From the NCBI RefSeq assembly GCF_002746455.1, contig NZ_NWUW01000001.1, positions 310,001 to 374,000 on the forward strand: DNA of 64,000 bases. The letters run 5' to 3'. A program made the position numbers and the translations under genes. Source of the stretch: Bacillus fungorum. Its GTDB lineage: Bacteria; Bacillota; Bacilli; Bacillales; Bacillaceae_G. The notes beneath the pieces were generated by a model, which saw only the letters and a program-made list of their open reading frames with translations, was not told the DNA's origin and did no database searches. Position 1 is the stretch's first letter, and each line of letters starts with the position of its first letter. Positions 1-9,437 of the stretch are shown piece after piece.

Positions 1-968
1 TACGTAATATTGTGATAGCCCCTGTGACTCCACAAATAGTGTTAGAGGAAGTAAATAAGAGTTTGTATCAGCTTTCTTTAGTACGACAAGTAAGTTTGCA
101 ACAAGAACTACTTCAAACGATGTTTGATTTTCAAAATGACCTATTATTTATAGTAGAAGACGATGAGATTGTTGATTGTAATACAAATTTTTTAGAGTTT
201 TTCGGATATGAAAATTTGTTTGCCTATCGTGAGCAACATTTAGTATTTGCTGAACATTTTATTAAAGAAAACGGATACTATTCAACAACTCATGATATAA
301 CATGGTTAGATGATACATTATCATATGATAGAAGAATTAGGATGTCCAATTATGAAGGGGAAGTGTCAACCTTTTTATTGCGTGCGACACAATTGCCAGA
401 AGATTTATCAAGATTTATTGTGAAATGTACAGAGATTACAGAATTAGATACAATCTATCAAGAACAAGAAAGGCTTGCTATGATAGATTCGTTAACAGAG
501 ATTTATAATCGTTTGAAGTTCCAACAAATACTAGAGGCAGAATGGGATAATGCGATGCGTAACAAGGAAAACATAGCACTTATTTTATTTGATATAGATA
601 ATTTTAAAACAGTAAATGACACGTATGGCCATGATTTTGGTGACTTAGCATTAATTCAGCTTGCAGAGCTTATGAAATCTAAAGTGGAGCAGCGACATGT
701 ATTTGCAAGGTGGGGAGGAGAAGAATTTATTATATTAGTAACTAATACAGTAGAAAAAGAAGCATTTCAGGTTGCGGAATCATTACGGTTTTTCATTGAA
801 ACAAAGCAATTCTCAGGGATTTCGAAATTAACAGCGAGTTTTGGAGTCGCATTATATGAACAAGGGATTACAAGAGAAGAATTAATGCAAAGAGCGGATA
901 TTGCATTATATGAAGCGAAAAAAAATGGGAAAAATCAAGTGTGTGTATATAGAAAAGAAAAAAAGTGA
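1..968 (+). CDS. PAS-GGDEF diguanylate cyclase (5' end outside window)
   Basis: Probable diguanylate cyclase making c-di-GMP from two GTP. The frame is open to the left edge; a GTG at 12 is possible but has no visible ribosome site, so the true start probably lies upstream. Counting from that GTG, residues ~40-150 look like a PAS sensor domain (LLFIVEDDEIVDCN) and ~155-318 form the GGDEF domain, with DSLTEIYNR near its start and the active site RWGGEEF near residue 235. The position of the inhibitory RxxD site reads EQRH, so product inhibition is probably absent. No membrane segment is seen in the visible part. The PAS ligand is unknown. Confidence 0.85.
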   Translation, partial: RNIVIAPVTPQIVLEEVNKSLYQLSLVRQVSLQQELLQTMFDFQNDLLFIVEDDEIVDCNTNFLEFFGYENLFAYREQHLVFAEHFIKENGYYSTTHDITWLDDTLSYDRRIRMSNYEGEVSTFLLRATQLPEDLSRFIVKCTEITELDTIYQEQERLAMIDSLTEIYNRLKFQQILEAEWDNAMRNKENIALILFDIDNFKTVNDTYGHDFGDLALIQLAELMKSKVEQRHVFARWGGEEFIILVTNTVEKEAFQVAESLRFFIETKQFSGISKLTASFGVALYEQGITREELMQRADIALYEAKKNGKNQVCVYRKEKK

Positions 969-971
969 TTT

Positions 972-1003
972 TTCGCAACAAATTGTTGCGATTTTTTTTT
1001 TTT
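972..1003 (+). terminator. Intrinsic terminator
   Basis: Eight-base arms CGCAACAA and TTGTTGCG around one base, followed by a run of twelve T. It ends the GGDEF transcript. Confidence 0.85.
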
Positions 1004-1055
1004 GTTTGATAATAGAAGATGGGGGTTATGAACGAAGGAATTATGGAGGAACAAC

Positions 1056-2192
1056 ATGATAAAAAAAATAGTGACGATGGCTTTGCTGTCTGCTGTAGTT
1101 TGTGGTGGAGTATACTATTTTCTCTATAATACCAATATAAAGGAAAGCACTGTATTAACAACTAATGTGAATCCTATTATTGAATCGGAAGTACAAGAGA
1201 ATATAGAAGAAAAAGAAGAACAGCAAATTGATTATGCTAGTATATCTCAAAAGTTAGATCAATATTTAATAGGAAAGCAATTTAATGGAACAGTTTTAGT
1301 AACAGATAAAGAGCATGTTATATTGAATAAAGGATATGGATACGCTGATGTTCAAAATAAGATAGAGAATACGCCTCAAACAAAATATCGTGTCGGTTCT
1401 ATTACGAAAACAGTCGTGGCTACATCTATTTTGCAGCTGCAGGAACAAGGGAAGCTAAATATTCAAGATAATGTAAATAAATATATTCCCTCTTTTCCAG
1501 TAGATAAAAATATCACCTTATATCATTTGTTAACACACACATCAGGTTTACCGGAAAGTGGAAAAGGGAAAGTGAATGCGGCTTCCCGTAAAAATTTAGT
1601 AAATTGGATTGGAAGTCAAACATTAGAATTTCCACCAGGCGCAGGCTGGAGATATACAGATTATAATTATATGGTGCTTGCCTATATTATAGAAAGTATA
1701 TCAAAAAAACCTTTAGGAGATTACATAAAAGAAAATATATTTACTAAAGCAGAGATGCATGAATCTGGTATGGGAAATATGGCTGAGGGAGATCAGTATT
1801 TTACTAAAGGATATGTAAAGAAAGAGAATGTACTTGAACCTGCACAGAAATTATTAATGGATTGGTTATATGGATGCGGTGAGATGTATACGACAGTTAG
1901 AGATATGAAGAAATTAGACGAAGCGATTATAAATGGGAAACTTCTTTCTGAACAAAGTATACAAGCGATGTTTTCACCTTCATCAGAACGAAAATATGCA
2001 TTTAGTTTTTATATATACCCGGATTATTTTTATAATCATGGTGTACTATCTGGTTGGAACACTTTCAATAATTTTAATAAAGAAAAAGGGACCTTTGTTA
2101 TTTTATTTTCAAATGTGAAAAACAGTATGGATGATGATTTTAATAAAGAATTTCGAAAGATGGTAAGTGATTTATTAGAACAAAGGGGATGA
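1056..2192 (+). CDS. Beta-lactamase-related serine hydrolase, membrane anchored
   Basis: Class C beta-lactamase/D-Ala-D-Ala carboxypeptidase-like fold of 378 residues. An N-terminal hydrophobic segment (residues ~5-24) reads as a signal anchor; the cysteine at 16 is not in a good lipobox. Catalytic serine and lysine are in SITK at 115-118; the second motif reads YTD at ~200 in place of the usual YxN. HTSGLPESGK near 161 is typical of this esterase/peptidase family. It acts outside the membrane, but substrate cannot be told from sequence, and beta-lactam resistance should not be assumed. The start follows GGAGG at suitable spacing; the next gene begins 4 bases after its stop. Confidence 0.85.
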   Translation: MIKKIVTMALLSAVVCGGVYYFLYNTNIKESTVLTTNVNPIIESEVQENIEEKEEQQIDYASISQKLDQYLIGKQFNGTVLVTDKEHVILNKGYGYADVQNKIENTPQTKYRVGSITKTVVATSILQLQEQGKLNIQDNVNKYIPSFPVDKNITLYHLLTHTSGLPESGKGKVNAASRKNLVNWIGSQTLEFPPGAGWRYTDYNYMVLAYIIESISKKPLGDYIKENIFTKAEMHESGMGNMAEGDQYFTKGYVKKENVLEPAQKLLMDWLYGCGEMYTTVRDMKKLDEAIINGKLLSEQSIQAMFSPSSERKYAFSFYIYPDYFYNHGVLSGWNTFNNFNKEKGTFVILFSNVKNSMDDDFNKEFRKMVSDLLEQRG

Positions 2193-2196
2193 GAAA

Positions 2197-3075
2197 ATGG
2201 AAAATAAAAATTTATCAATAGGTTTCATCGGTATTGGTGTAATGGGAAAAAGTATGGTGCGTCATTTAATGCAAGATGGTCATAAAGTATATGTATATAA
2301 TAGAACGAAAGCGAAGACAGATTCTTTAGTGCAAGATGGTGCAAATTGGTGTGATACACCAAAAGAGTTAGTAAAGCAAGTTGATGTTGTAATGACTATG
2401 GTTGGATATCCACATGATGTAGAAGAAGTGTACTTTGGGATAGATGGTATTTTGGAGAATGCAAATGAAGGCACGATAGCAATTGATTTCACGACATCTA
2501 CACCAACATTAGCAAAACGTATTAATGAAAATGGTAAAAGTAAGAATATATATACGTTAGATGCGCCTGTATCTGGAGGAGATGTTGGTGCGAAAGAAGC
2601 AAGACTCGCAATTATGGTCGGTGGCGAGAAAGAAATATATGAAAAATGTTTACCGTTATTTGAAAAACTAGGAACAAATATTCAGTTGCAAGGACTAGCT
2701 GGAAGTGGACAACATACAAAAATGTGCAATCAAATTGCGATTGCTTCTAATATGATTGGAGTATGTGAAGCAGTTGCCTATGCGAAAAAAGCTGGACTAG
2801 ATCCAGATAAAGTATTAGAGAGTATTTCAACGGGGGCAGCAGGTAGCTGGTCATTAAGTAATTTAGCTCCTCGAATGTTAAAGGGAGATTTTGAACCAGG
2901 GTTTTATGTAAAGCATTTTATGAAAGATATGAAGATTGCTTTAGATGAGGCTGAAAAATTGCAATTACCAGTACCAGGTTTAAGTTTGGCGAAGGAATTG
3001 TATGAAGAGCTAGTGAAAGATGGGGAAGAGACTAGCGGAACACAAGTATTATACAAAAAATACATAAGGGGGTAA
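2197..3075 (+). CDS. NAD(P)-binding 3-hydroxyisobutyrate dehydrogenase family protein
   Basis: Beta-hydroxyacid dehydrogenase of 292 residues. The N-terminal Rossmann motif GFIGIGVMG (residues ~9-17) binds NAD(P); DAPVSGGDVGAKEA (~122) is the family substrate-binding motif, and GSGQHTKMCNQ (~170) carries the catalytic lysine. The substrate could be 3-hydroxyisobutyrate, tartronate semialdehyde or a similar small acid; neighbours do not decide. It lies 4 bases after the serine hydrolase and 5 before the next gene, so the three are probably one operon. Confidence 0.88.
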   Translation: MENKNLSIGFIGIGVMGKSMVRHLMQDGHKVYVYNRTKAKTDSLVQDGANWCDTPKELVKQVDVVMTMVGYPHDVEEVYFGIDGILENANEGTIAIDFTTSTPTLAKRINENGKSKNIYTLDAPVSGGDVGAKEARLAIMVGGEKEIYEKCLPLFEKLGTNIQLQGLAGSGQHTKMCNQIAIASNMIGVCEAVAYAKKAGLDPDKVLESISTGAAGSWSLSNLAPRMLKGDFEPGFYVKHFMKDMKIALDEAEKLQLPVPGLSLAKELYEELVKDGEETSGTQVLYKKYIRG

Positions 3076-3080
3076 ATGAG

Positions 3081-3413
3081 ATGGATCTTCAAAAATTTGA
3101 TGAGATGATTGATGCTGTACAACGAGCAACTTGTATACAAATTAATGAAAAACAAAAAGAAGCTTTTAAGCAAAAATATGATTTTGAACCGAAATTCGAA
3201 TATGGAAGAGATGAGGAAGGGCATTACGTTATTCGAACTTCAAAAAAGATGCTAGAAGAGATGGAGTTTTATTTAGCATTGAAATATGATCGAGATGGAG
3301 TTGACCTTTATATGCAAGCAGAGATTGACGGTATATGCCACGTATCGGTTAGCTATAGTGAAGACGCCTTGCATTTACAAGAATTGTTTCAATTTCTAGA
3401 AGAAAATAAATAA
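3081..3413 (+). CDS. Hypothetical protein, 110 residues
   Basis: Not recognised. Soluble, acidic, mixed alpha/beta composition with no signal peptide, membrane segment or cysteine cluster; one cysteine near residue 13 and one in GICHVSVSY. A ribosome site (GGGGGT) overlaps the end of the upstream dehydrogenase gene, which suggests translation as the last gene of that operon. A terminator follows directly. Confidence 0.75.
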   Translation: MDLQKFDEMIDAVQRATCIQINEKQKEAFKQKYDFEPKFEYGRDEEGHYVIRTSKKMLEEMEFYLALKYDRDGVDLYMQAEIDGICHVSVSYSEDALHLQELFQFLEENK

Positions 3414-3439
3414 AAGTCCTCGAATGAGGACTTTTATTT
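3408..3439. terminator. Bidirectional terminator
   Basis: Fourteen-base perfect arms (AAATAAAAGTCCTC and its complement) around the tetraloop GAAT, with T-rich tails on both strands. It separates the rightward operon from the leftward gene at 3464-3739. Confidence 0.85.
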
Positions 3440-3463
3440 ATTTAAGTATATTTAATTTTATAA

Positions 3464-3739
3464 TTATAAGCTAGAAGCACGGCGGCATCGTTCAATTGGG
3501 AATGGAATAACTTGCGCGATGTGATTAGGACCAAATTGTTTTGTACGAGCATGGCGTATTATATAAAATGCACACAGAATTGAAATAGGAATAGCACCGA
3601 ACAAACCAAAAAATAAAGCGCTTACACAAGATGCAACAAAACCTAAAACACCAACTTCTAATTCTTCCATAATAGCTCCTAGAATAATAGGAAGTGCTCC
3701 ACACGTAACCCCTAGTATAAGTGCGATAAGTAAACTCAT
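3464..3739 (-). CDS. Small membrane protein, 91 residues
   Basis: Family not recognised. Two to three hydrophobic segments (about residues 3-22, 28-48 and 46-62) rich in Gly, Ala and Leu, then a cytoplasmic basic tail with HARTKQFGPNHIAQ. The ATG has a purine-rich ribosome site (GAGGGGG) just upstream. Single-gene unit between the terminator at 3408 and a 300-base gap toward mtnD. The pattern resembles small DUF4190-type proteins, but this is only a resemblance in layout. Confidence 0.7.
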   Translation of the reverse strand: MSLLIALILGVTCGALPIILGAIMEELEVGVLGFVASCVSALFFGLFGAIPISILCAFYIIRHARTKQFGPNHIAQVIPFPIERCRRASSL

Positions 3740-3917
3740 GATTATCCCCCTCTGTTTGCGATATTTTTTCCTTCTTAGTTAATTGTAGTATATCATATAC
3801 AAAACAGAATTTTCAGAAAAAATTCAAAAAAAGTTCAATAAATGTTCAAAAATTGTTAAGAAATACACTTGAAAAATAGAAGGATAAGATCGCTTTTGAA
3901 AGGAAGGACGCATATGT

Positions 3918-3966
3918 TTGAGAAAATAAAAAATCAGGCTTATTTCATTTTTTGAAATAAGCCTGC
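3918..3966 (-). terminator. Terminator of the mtnWXBD operon
   Basis: On the minus strand, 13-base arms CAGGCTTATTTCA and its complement around five A, followed by ATTTTTTATTTT. This is the first U-rich intrinsic terminator below mtnD. The rest of 3740-4045 holds no gene I can support. Confidence 0.75.
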
Positions 3967-3993
3967 TCCATAGGAGGATGTATATATGTAGAG

Positions 3994-4035
3994 TGAATAA
4001 AAGGTTGGAAAAGGGGGTCCAAGTCCTTTTATTCA
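3994..4035 (-). other. Bulged stem-loop just after mtnD
   Basis: Outer arms TGAATAAAAGG/CCTTTTATTCA and inner arms TTGGA/TCCAA enclose an AAGGGGG loop. It starts 11 bases past the mtnD stop and has no U-run, so it is not a normal terminator. It could protect the mRNA 3' end or be an RNA regulator site. Confidence 0.5.
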
Positions 4036-4045
4036 ACTAACTACC

Positions 4046-4558
4046 TTAATAGATTGGAACCCAGCCTTCAGTTGTAACAAAAATACGAATAGCTACAACT
4101 TGACGATCATCTTGCAAGGTAAAATAATGTCTTGCATTTTCAGGAACAGATATGAGATCGCCTGGCTCAAGTTCAACGTCAAAGAATGTTCCATCTTTGC
4201 CTTCAATAGCAAAGATGCCATGCCCACTAACAATAAAGCGAACTTCATCATCAGTATGATGGTGTTCTTTTTGAAAATTAATTAATAATTCGTCAAGGTT
4301 AGGTGTGCTATTTGAAAGTGAAATTACATCATGTGCTTTATAACCTCGGCGTGCTGAAACATCAGCAATTTCTTTTGAAAACACAGCTAATATTTCAGCT
4401 TTGTTTTCATCTGTTAATGAGTAATTTTCTTTTAAATGAGTAGGAAGTTTGGAAATATTCCATTTCTCATATAAAACGCCTTCCTCTTGTAGAAATTTTG
4501 ATACTTCTACCTCATTTTCAATGCGAGTATTTATTTCATGAATACGAATTTGCGCCAT
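4046..4558 (-). CDS. mtnD: Acireductone dioxygenase (ARD)
   Basis: Cupin enzyme of 170 residues that oxidises 1,2-dihydroxy-5-(methylthio)pent-1-en-3-one to the 2-keto acid 4-methylthio-2-oxobutanoate and formate in methionine salvage. The metal site is visible: [11 protein letters not shown] (near residue 96) supplies two His and one Glu, and NARHYF (~140) the last His. The bound metal (Fe or Ni) decides whether productive or CO-forming chemistry occurs in this family. The ATG at 4558 has an excellent ribosome site (AAGGAGG), and the gene overlaps the 3' end of mtnB by 23 bases. Last gene of mtnW-mtnX-mtnB-mtnD. Confidence 0.95.
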   Translation of the reverse strand: MAQIRIHEINTRIENEVEVSKFLQEEGVLYEKWNISKLPTHLKENYSLTDENKAEILAVFSKEIADVSARRGYKAHDVISLSNSTPNLDELLINFQKEHHHTDDEVRFIVSGHGIFAIEGKDGTFFDVELEPGDLISVPENARHYFTLQDDRQVVAIRIFVTTEGWVPIY

Positions 4559-5174
4559 TAGAAACGCCTCCTTGAATTAATAATAGTTTTATATGAAATT
4601 GGAATAAAAACTCATAAGCTTCTAATCTTTTCTTTGCATCAAAGCTATCTCGGCCCCATACGGTAATACCATGGTTACGGATTAATACTGCCCCCGAATC
4701 TCCCTGTATATGCTTGCGGAAGTTTTCTCCAAGCGTTGGGATATGAGCATGGTTTTCGATAATAGGAATGTGAATTGTTGCACCTTCTTCCCAAATATCG
4801 AGAGCTTTAATAATTTCTTGATTTTGAAGTGTGACGGCATCACTATATAAATTTGTGATGACATTATTATCAGTTGTATGAACATGAAGGACGCACCCGG
4901 CATTCGTATTGTTATAAATATGTGTATGCAAGATTGTTTCTGCTGAAGGACGTAATTCAGTCTCTAATACGGGAACCCCTAGATGATCTACTAATAGAAA
5001 ATCATCTGGAGTCGTTTTTGTTTTATCTTTACCACTTGCTGTAATGAGAAAAGTGAGTGGTTCATGACTAACCTTTATAGAAATATTACCACTCGTTGCT
5101 GGAAACCAATTTCGTGTTGTTAATTCTTTTTTTATCTCGCTTAAGTCATACCATTGACGAAAAAGTTGTTTCAT
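4536..5174 (-). CDS. mtnB: Methylthioribulose-1-phosphate dehydratase
   Basis: Class II aldolase-fold zinc enzyme of 212 residues that dehydrates 5-methylthioribulose-1-phosphate to 2,3-diketo-5-methylthiopentyl-1-phosphate. [10 protein letters not shown] (~27) is the phosphate-binding region; zinc ligands come from HVHTTDNN (~97) and the later NHGITVWG. Its ATG overlaps the mtnX stop by 4 bases (translational coupling) and is preceded by GGAGGTG. It takes the product of MtnA and passes its own product to MtnW. Confidence 0.95.
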   Translation of the reverse strand: MKQLFRQWYDLSEIKKELTTRNWFPATSGNISIKVSHEPLTFLITASGKDKTKTTPDDFLLVDHLGVPVLETELRPSAETILHTHIYNNTNAGCVLHVHTTDNNVITNLYSDAVTLQNQEIIKALDIWEEGATIHIPIIENHAHIPTLGENFRKHIQGDSGAVLIRNHGITVWGRDSFDAKKRLEAYEFLFQFHIKLLLIQGGVSNGANSYS

Positions 5175-5830
5175 AATTTCACCTCCAACAAATGTTTTAA
5201 TGCAGTTTGAACATCGTGAAACGTTTCAAATGCTGTATAAGAAATATGATTTTCTTCACATTTTGTAATAAGGAAATCACGAGCGAACACTTTATCCGCT
5301 TGTTTCGCAGCTTGTAAATCAGTAATTGAATCTCCAATTACAATATGGAAGTCATTTGTATCACTCAATTTACGGATGAGTGATGATTTACATAATCCGC
5401 AATGATTTTGACAATGATGATCACAAGGATGAGGCCAATTCACCGTAATGTATTCATTTGAAAAATCTGTTTCATTACAGTAAATTTGCTCTTTCGGAAT
5501 GAGTCCTTGTAAGAGTGGATAGACAAAGAAATCCATTCCACCTGATATAACATAAAAGGAAATATGGTTTTCATTTACAAATTGTATAAATTCATGAAAA
5601 CCATTCCGAATTTCGGCAGTCTCTATTAAAAATTGAATAATTTCATCGTGCAGATTAGTAGGTATTAATTGAAATAATTGAGAAACACCTTCTTGAATAG
5701 ATAGCTCTTGTGATAAAATTCTATTCTTTACTTCTTCAGCTTCTGGTGGTGCGAATTTCTCCATAATGGACATAATGTTATCATTATTTGTAATCGTGCC
5801 ATCGAAATCACAAAATACTTGAATACTCAT
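5171..5830 (-). CDS. mtnX: 2-hydroxy-3-keto-5-methylthiopentenyl-1-phosphate phosphatase
   Basis: HAD-superfamily phosphatase of 219 residues that removes phosphate from the enol product of MtnW to give the acireductone used by MtnD. HAD motifs are clear: FCDFDGTIT (residues ~6-14) with the nucleophile Asp, SGGMDFFV (~96), and [12 protein letters not shown] (~165) with the Mg-binding Asp residues. A cysteine/histidine-rich stretch, [14 protein letters not shown] near 134, may bind a metal. Coupled by 4-base overlaps to mtnW upstream and mtnB downstream. Confidence 0.95.
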   Translation of the reverse strand: MSIQVFCDFDGTITNNDNIMSIMEKFAPPEAEEVKNRILSQELSIQEGVSQLFQLIPTNLHDEIIQFLIETAEIRNGFHEFIQFVNENHISFYVISGGMDFFVYPLLQGLIPKEQIYCNETDFSNEYITVNWPHPCDHHCQNHCGLCKSSLIRKLSDTNDFHIVIGDSITDLQAAKQADKVFARDFLITKCEENHISYTAFETFHDVQTALKHLLEVKL

Positions 5831-7071
5831 AATTTCACCTCATGAGAGGGATTTCCCCATATTTGTAGTGCACTATGCAAATTTATGTCATCTACTTCAT
5901 GGAGTGGTTTATTTTGCAAAGTAGCATCAATTGCAGTACGGAAAGCTTTACCGCCGCCCTGCGCTCCATTTGGATGTCCGTGTATTCCACCGCCAGCATT
6001 AATAACAACATCTTTACCGAAATCTCGTATAATAAAGGGAACGAAACCAGGGTGAATACCAGCAGATGGGACAGCAAAACTTTTCTTGAAAAATGCATCT
6101 TCCTCAGTTAAATAATTTGAAATGTTGAGAGCCTCTTCTTTTTCTAGCGCAACACTTCCATATGGAGATGGGAATAAAGAAAAATCAGCTCCAGCATAAC
6201 GTAGTAGCTTTCCGAGTAATAATGGAGACGAGATTCCATATAACTTCGATGCTGAATAAGCACCACTTACAGCAGGATGTGCCATAATAGGAACTGGGAT
6301 TTCATCATCTTCTGCAAGTGATTGTAGTACATCTAGTCCGTAAGCAAATACGTTAAATAATAGGATATCAGCACCAGCTTGCACTGCGCGTTTCGCATTT
6401 TCTTTTAAATCAAAAGTTCGTCCTGTTAAATTTACGGCATATAAAGTTTTATGGCCGTATGTTTCATAGACTGATTGTAAAACTTCTTTTCCAGATACTA
6501 TTCGCTTTGTGAGTGGTGTTAATGAATTCTCAAATAATATTTCATCATCTTTTACTATATCTACACCACCAATTGCTTGATCACGTAATTGCGTTTTTAA
6601 ATACCCAATATTTCGTCCAATCATTCCTTTGAAAATACTCATTAAAAGAGGACGATCATGCACTTGTAAAAGGTTTCGGATACCATCTATACCGAGCTTT
6701 GGACCAGGGAAATGTTTTTTTAACTCGTCTGAAAAAGTTAAGTCAATTAATTTTACTTCGCCATCAAGTGATAGCTTTCCGAATGTAGTTGTTAAAATCG
6801 CTGGTAAGTCTGGACTGAAGTTTAATAACGGATATTCGATTTTAATAATCCCACGTTGTACCTTTTTGCGTAGATATGAATTTGTATGTTCTTGTTCATT
6901 TAATTCCTCAATATGGATCACGTTGCCTTTATGTTGTTTTAATTGTTCTTGCAATAAGTGTGGCAAATGAGTCCAAGAGCCAATTGTTAAACCGAGTGCA
7001 ATTTGCTCAGCCTTTTTTTCTAAGTTATGTGAATCGTCATGAATTAAATACGTCGCTATAATTCCGCTCAT
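5827..7071 (-). CDS. mtnW: 2,3-diketo-5-methylthiopentyl-1-phosphate enolase (RuBisCO-like)
   Basis: RuBisCO-like protein of 414 residues; it enolises diketo-methylthiopentyl-phosphate and does not fix CO2. [10 protein letters not shown] (~173) holds the lysine that is carbamylated and the acidic metal ligands, as in form IV RuBis[17 protein letters not shown] near 365 is the phosphate-binding C-terminal loop. The MtnW/MtnX pair replaces the single bifunctional MtnC found in other bacteria. First gene of the operon, 7071 ATG, expressed from the SAM riboswitch leader at 7092-7243. Confidence 0.96.
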   Translation of the reverse strand: MSGIIATYLIHDDSHNLEKKAEQIALGLTIGSWTHLPHLLQEQLKQHKGNVIHIEELNEQEHTNSYLRKKVQRGIIKIEYPLLNFSPDLPAILTTTFGKLSLDGEVKLIDLTFSDELKKHFPGPKLGIDGIRNLLQVHDRPLLMSIFKGMIGRNIGYLKTQLRDQAIGGVDIVKDDEILFENSLTPLTKRIVSGKEVLQSVYETYGHKTLYAVNLTGRTFDLKENAKRAVQAGADILLFNVFAYGLDVLQSLAEDDEIPVPIMAHPAVSGAYSASKLYGISSPLLLGKLLRYAGADFSLFPSPYGSVALEKEEALNISNYLTEEDAFFKKSFAVPSAGIHPGFVPFIIRDFGKDVVINAGGGIHGHPNGAQGGGKAFRTAIDATLQNKPLHEVDDINLHSALQIWGNPSHEVKL

Positions 7072-7091
7072 AGTTATAACCTCCTAGTTAA

Positions 7092-7127
7092 ATAAAAAAA
7101 CCTCTCAGCTAAGGAGAGGTTTTTTTA
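7092..7127 (-). terminator. Riboswitch-controlled terminator before mtnW
   Basis: Hairpin CCTCTCC-TTAGCTG-style arms (minus strand, about 7101-7119) with T runs on both sides. It lies directly downstream of the SAM aptamer and is the expected expression platform. Confidence 0.8.
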
Positions 7128-7134
7128 CAACCAG

Positions 7135-7243
7135 CTCCTTATCTGTCAGCATAACGCTGCGAGAATTAGCACCGTGTCTACAATTATGTAGATCGGTTGC
7201 CGGGCTTCGTCGGGCTCGTCCCTCCACCTGCTCTTGATAAGAA
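7135..7243 (-). promoter_or_regulatory. SAM-I riboswitch (S-box) controlling mtnWXBD
   Basis: Minus strand reads CTTATCAAGAGCAGGTGGAG then GGACGAGCCCGACGAAGCCC, GGCAACCG, CACGGTGCTAATTC and a closing GACAGATAAGGAG: the S-box core in the right order. With SAM bound, the terminator at 7092-7127 should form and switch the operon off. A TTGACA on the minus strand at about 7298-7303 is a possible -35. Confidence 0.95.
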
Positions 7244-7307
7244 GTATTTAGAAATGTTTAAATTTTTAAGATAACTGAATTTTGTCAGATATTTTTCATG
7301 TTGTCAA

Positions 7308-8486
7308 TTACTTTTTGAAAAAATTTAATTTATCAATTCGATTAATGGCTTCTCGTAATCTATCTTCTGTATGCAAGAGACCAACACGGACATACCCTTC
7401 GCCATGCTCACCAAATCCAACACCAGGAGCAACTGCGACATGTGCTTTTTCTAGTAAAATATCAGAAAATTGCTCAGAGGTATATCCTTTTGGAACAGGA
7501 AGCCATGCAAAGAATGATCCTGTTGGAATGTCTACATTCCAACCAATTGAGTGACAGGCTGAAATAAGAGCGTTTCGTCGAGATTCGTAACTATTTACAA
7601 GGTCTATTACGCAAGACTGTGAACTTAATAGTGCTTCGCGGGCAGCATCTTGAACTGCACCAAAAATACTAACATACATATGATCTTGCAATAGGTTAAT
7701 TGTTTCAATCACACTTTCATTCCCCACTGCAAAGGCAATACGCCATCCAGCCATATTAAAAGTTTTTGATAATGTATAAATTTCAATTCCTGTATCTTTG
7801 GCGCCGTCTGCTTGTAAGAAACTAACTGGTTTTTGACCATCAAACCCAATAGCGCCGTAAGCAAAATCGTGAACGACTAATATATTATGTTCATTAGCAA
7901 AATGAATGGTTTCGTCAAAGAAATCTTTTGATGCAGTAGCACCAGTAGGATTATTAGGATAGTTTAAAAACATTAATTTTGCACGCGCGGCAATAGATTC
8001 ATCAATTTTTGTATAATCCGGTAAAAAATTATTTTCTGCAATAAGTGGCATTGTTTCAAAATGAGCTTTTGCTAAAGCAACTCCTGATAAATAATCCGGA
8101 TATCCTGGATCTGGAACGAGAATGGTATCGCCAGGGTTTGTAAAACAAACTGGTAATTCTACTAACCCAGCTTTTCCGCCAAATAAAATGGCAACTTCCG
8201 TTTTGGGATTTAATTCTACGCCGTATTCACGTCGATAGAATGTTGCCACAGCTTCTTTTAAACTTTCATGTCCGCGAAATGGCGGATATTTATGATGAAT
8301 GGTCTTTTCGGCAGCATCTTGTAAAGCTTTTACGATATGCTGCGGTGTTGGTTGATCCGGATTACCTTGTCCTAGATTAATAACATCGTGACCTGCTGCA
8401 ACGACTTTGTTAACTTTTGCAACAAGTGAAGCGAAAAATTGTGTTGGCAATGATGTTACTATCTCAGAAGGTTGAAATAATTTCAT
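7308..8486 (-). CDS. mtnE: PLP-dependent aminotransferase, methionine salvage
   Basis: Class I/II aminotransferase of 392 residues that converts 4-methylthio-2-oxobutanoate to methionine. NLGQGNPDQPTP (~38) is the substrate arm, NYPNNPTGA (~168) and the lysine motif SKTFNMAGWR (~232) bind PLP. The ATG at 8486 fits a GAGGTGG site; an upstream in-frame GTG at 8495 overlaps that site and is unlikely. It is on the same strand as mtnWXBD but separated from it by the riboswitch leader, and divergent from mtnU. Assignment rests on family plus context. Confidence 0.88.
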   Translation of the reverse strand: MKLFQPSEIVTSLPTQFFASLVAKVNKVVAAGHDVINLGQGNPDQPTPQHIVKALQDAAEKTIHHKYPPFRGHESLKEAVATFYRREYGVELNPKTEVAILFGGKAGLVELPVCFTNPGDTILVPDPGYPDYLSGVALAKAHFETMPLIAENNFLPDYTKIDESIAARAKLMFLNYPNNPTGATASKDFFDETIHFANEHNILVVHDFAYGAIGFDGQKPVSFLQADGAKDTGIEIYTLSKTFNMAGWRIAFAVGNESVIETINLLQDHMYVSIFGAVQDAAREALLSSQSCVIDLVNSYESRRNALISACHSIGWNVDIPTGSFFAWLPVPKGYTSEQFSDILLEKAHVAVAPGVGFGEHGEGYVRVGLLHTEDRLREAINRIDKLNFFKK

Positions 8487-8509
8487 ACTTTCCACCTCTT
8501 TTGAAAGTT

Positions 8510-8538
8510 GTTACAATTCTAGTGACAAATGATATAAT
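8510..8538 (+). promoter_or_regulatory. Probable mtnU promoter
   Basis: GTTACA, 17-base spacer, TATAAT; the -10 ends 46 bases before the mtnU ATG. No riboswitch lies between. Confidence 0.6.
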
Positions 8539-8584
8539 CTTTCCAGTATTTTGTAAAGAAAAAATTAAGAATGGGGCTGACAAA

Positions 8585-9364
8585 ATGAAAGTCGCATGTA
8601 TTCAGATGGATATTGTCTTTGGAGATGTAGAAAAAAATATTGAGAATGCTAAAAATAAAATAAGCGAAGCAATGAAGGAAAGACCAGATGTTATCGTCCT
8701 ACCAGAACTATGGACAACAGGTTATGATTTAACGAGGCTTTCTGAAATTGCAGATAAGGATGGATTGGAAACGAAAGAAAAATTGATAGAATGGTCGAAA
8801 CAATATGGTGTACATATTGTTGGTGGTTCTATAGCAAAGCAAACAGAGCAAGGTGTTACAAATACAATGTATGTTGTAACTAATAAAGGAGAACTAGTCA
8901 ATGAATATAGTAAAGTGCATTTATTTCAGCTTATGGATGAACATAAATATTTAATCGCTGGAAATAGTACTGGTGAATTTAAGTTAGATGATGTAGAGTG
9001 TGCCGGCACAATTTGCTATGATATTCGTTTTCCTGAGTGGATGCGGGTTCATACTGCTAAAGGAGCAAAAGTTTTATTTGTTGTAGCAGAATGGCCATTA
9101 GTTCGTTTAGCACATTGGCGTTTGCTATTGCAAGCAAGGGCAGTTGAAAATCAGTGTTATGTTGTTGCATGTAATAGGGCAGGAAAGGATCCAAATAATG
9201 AGTTTGCCGGTCATTCTTTAATTGTCGATCCTTGGGGCGAAGTTGTTGTAGAAGCAAATGGAGAAGAATCAATTTTATTTGGAGAGCTTACATTCGGGAA
9301 AATTAAAGAAGTACGCAAAGGAATTCCAGTTTTTGCAGATCGACGTCCAGAATTATACAAATAA
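8585..9364 (+). CDS. mtnU: Carbon-nitrogen hydrolase (omega-amidase type), methionine salvage
   Basis: Nitrilase-superfamily amidase of 259 residues, likely removing the omega-amide of 2-oxoglutaramate or related keto-amides left by glutamine-dependent transamination by MtnE. The Glu-Lys-Cys triad is visible: LPELWTTGYD (~43), YSKVHLFQ (~110) and GTICYDIRFPEW (~140). A longer frame starts at 8417, but that overlaps mtnE and the promoter; MKVACIQMDI at 8585 is the family's usual beginning. The mtnK promoter lies directly after its stop. Confidence 0.88.
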   Translation: MKVACIQMDIVFGDVEKNIENAKNKISEAMKERPDVIVLPELWTTGYDLTRLSEIADKDGLETKEKLIEWSKQYGVHIVGGSIAKQTEQGVTNTMYVVTNKGELVNEYSKVHLFQLMDEHKYLIAGNSTGEFKLDDVECAGTICYDIRFPEWMRVHTAKGAKVLFVVAEWPLVRLAHWRLLLQARAVENQCYVVACNRAGKDPNNEFAGHSLIVDPWGEVVVEANGEESILFGELTFGKIKEVRKGIPVFADRRPELYK

Positions 9365-9368
9365 AATG

Positions 9369-9398
9369 TTGACAAGTGATTTTTATTCTTGGTATAGT
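9369..9398 (+). promoter_or_regulatory. mtnKA promoter
   Basis: Perfect -35 TTGACA, 18-base spacer and TATAGT, placed about 40 bases before the SAM riboswitch and just past the mtnU stop. Confidence 0.8.
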
Positions 9399-9437
9399 CT
9401 TCAACATAAAGTTAAAAATTCTAAAAAATTATACAAC

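Noticed and set aside
3913-3954. 13-codon frame with a good ribosome site (MFEKIKNQAYFIF)
   Set aside because: It runs into the mtnWXBD terminator hairpin and has no other support.
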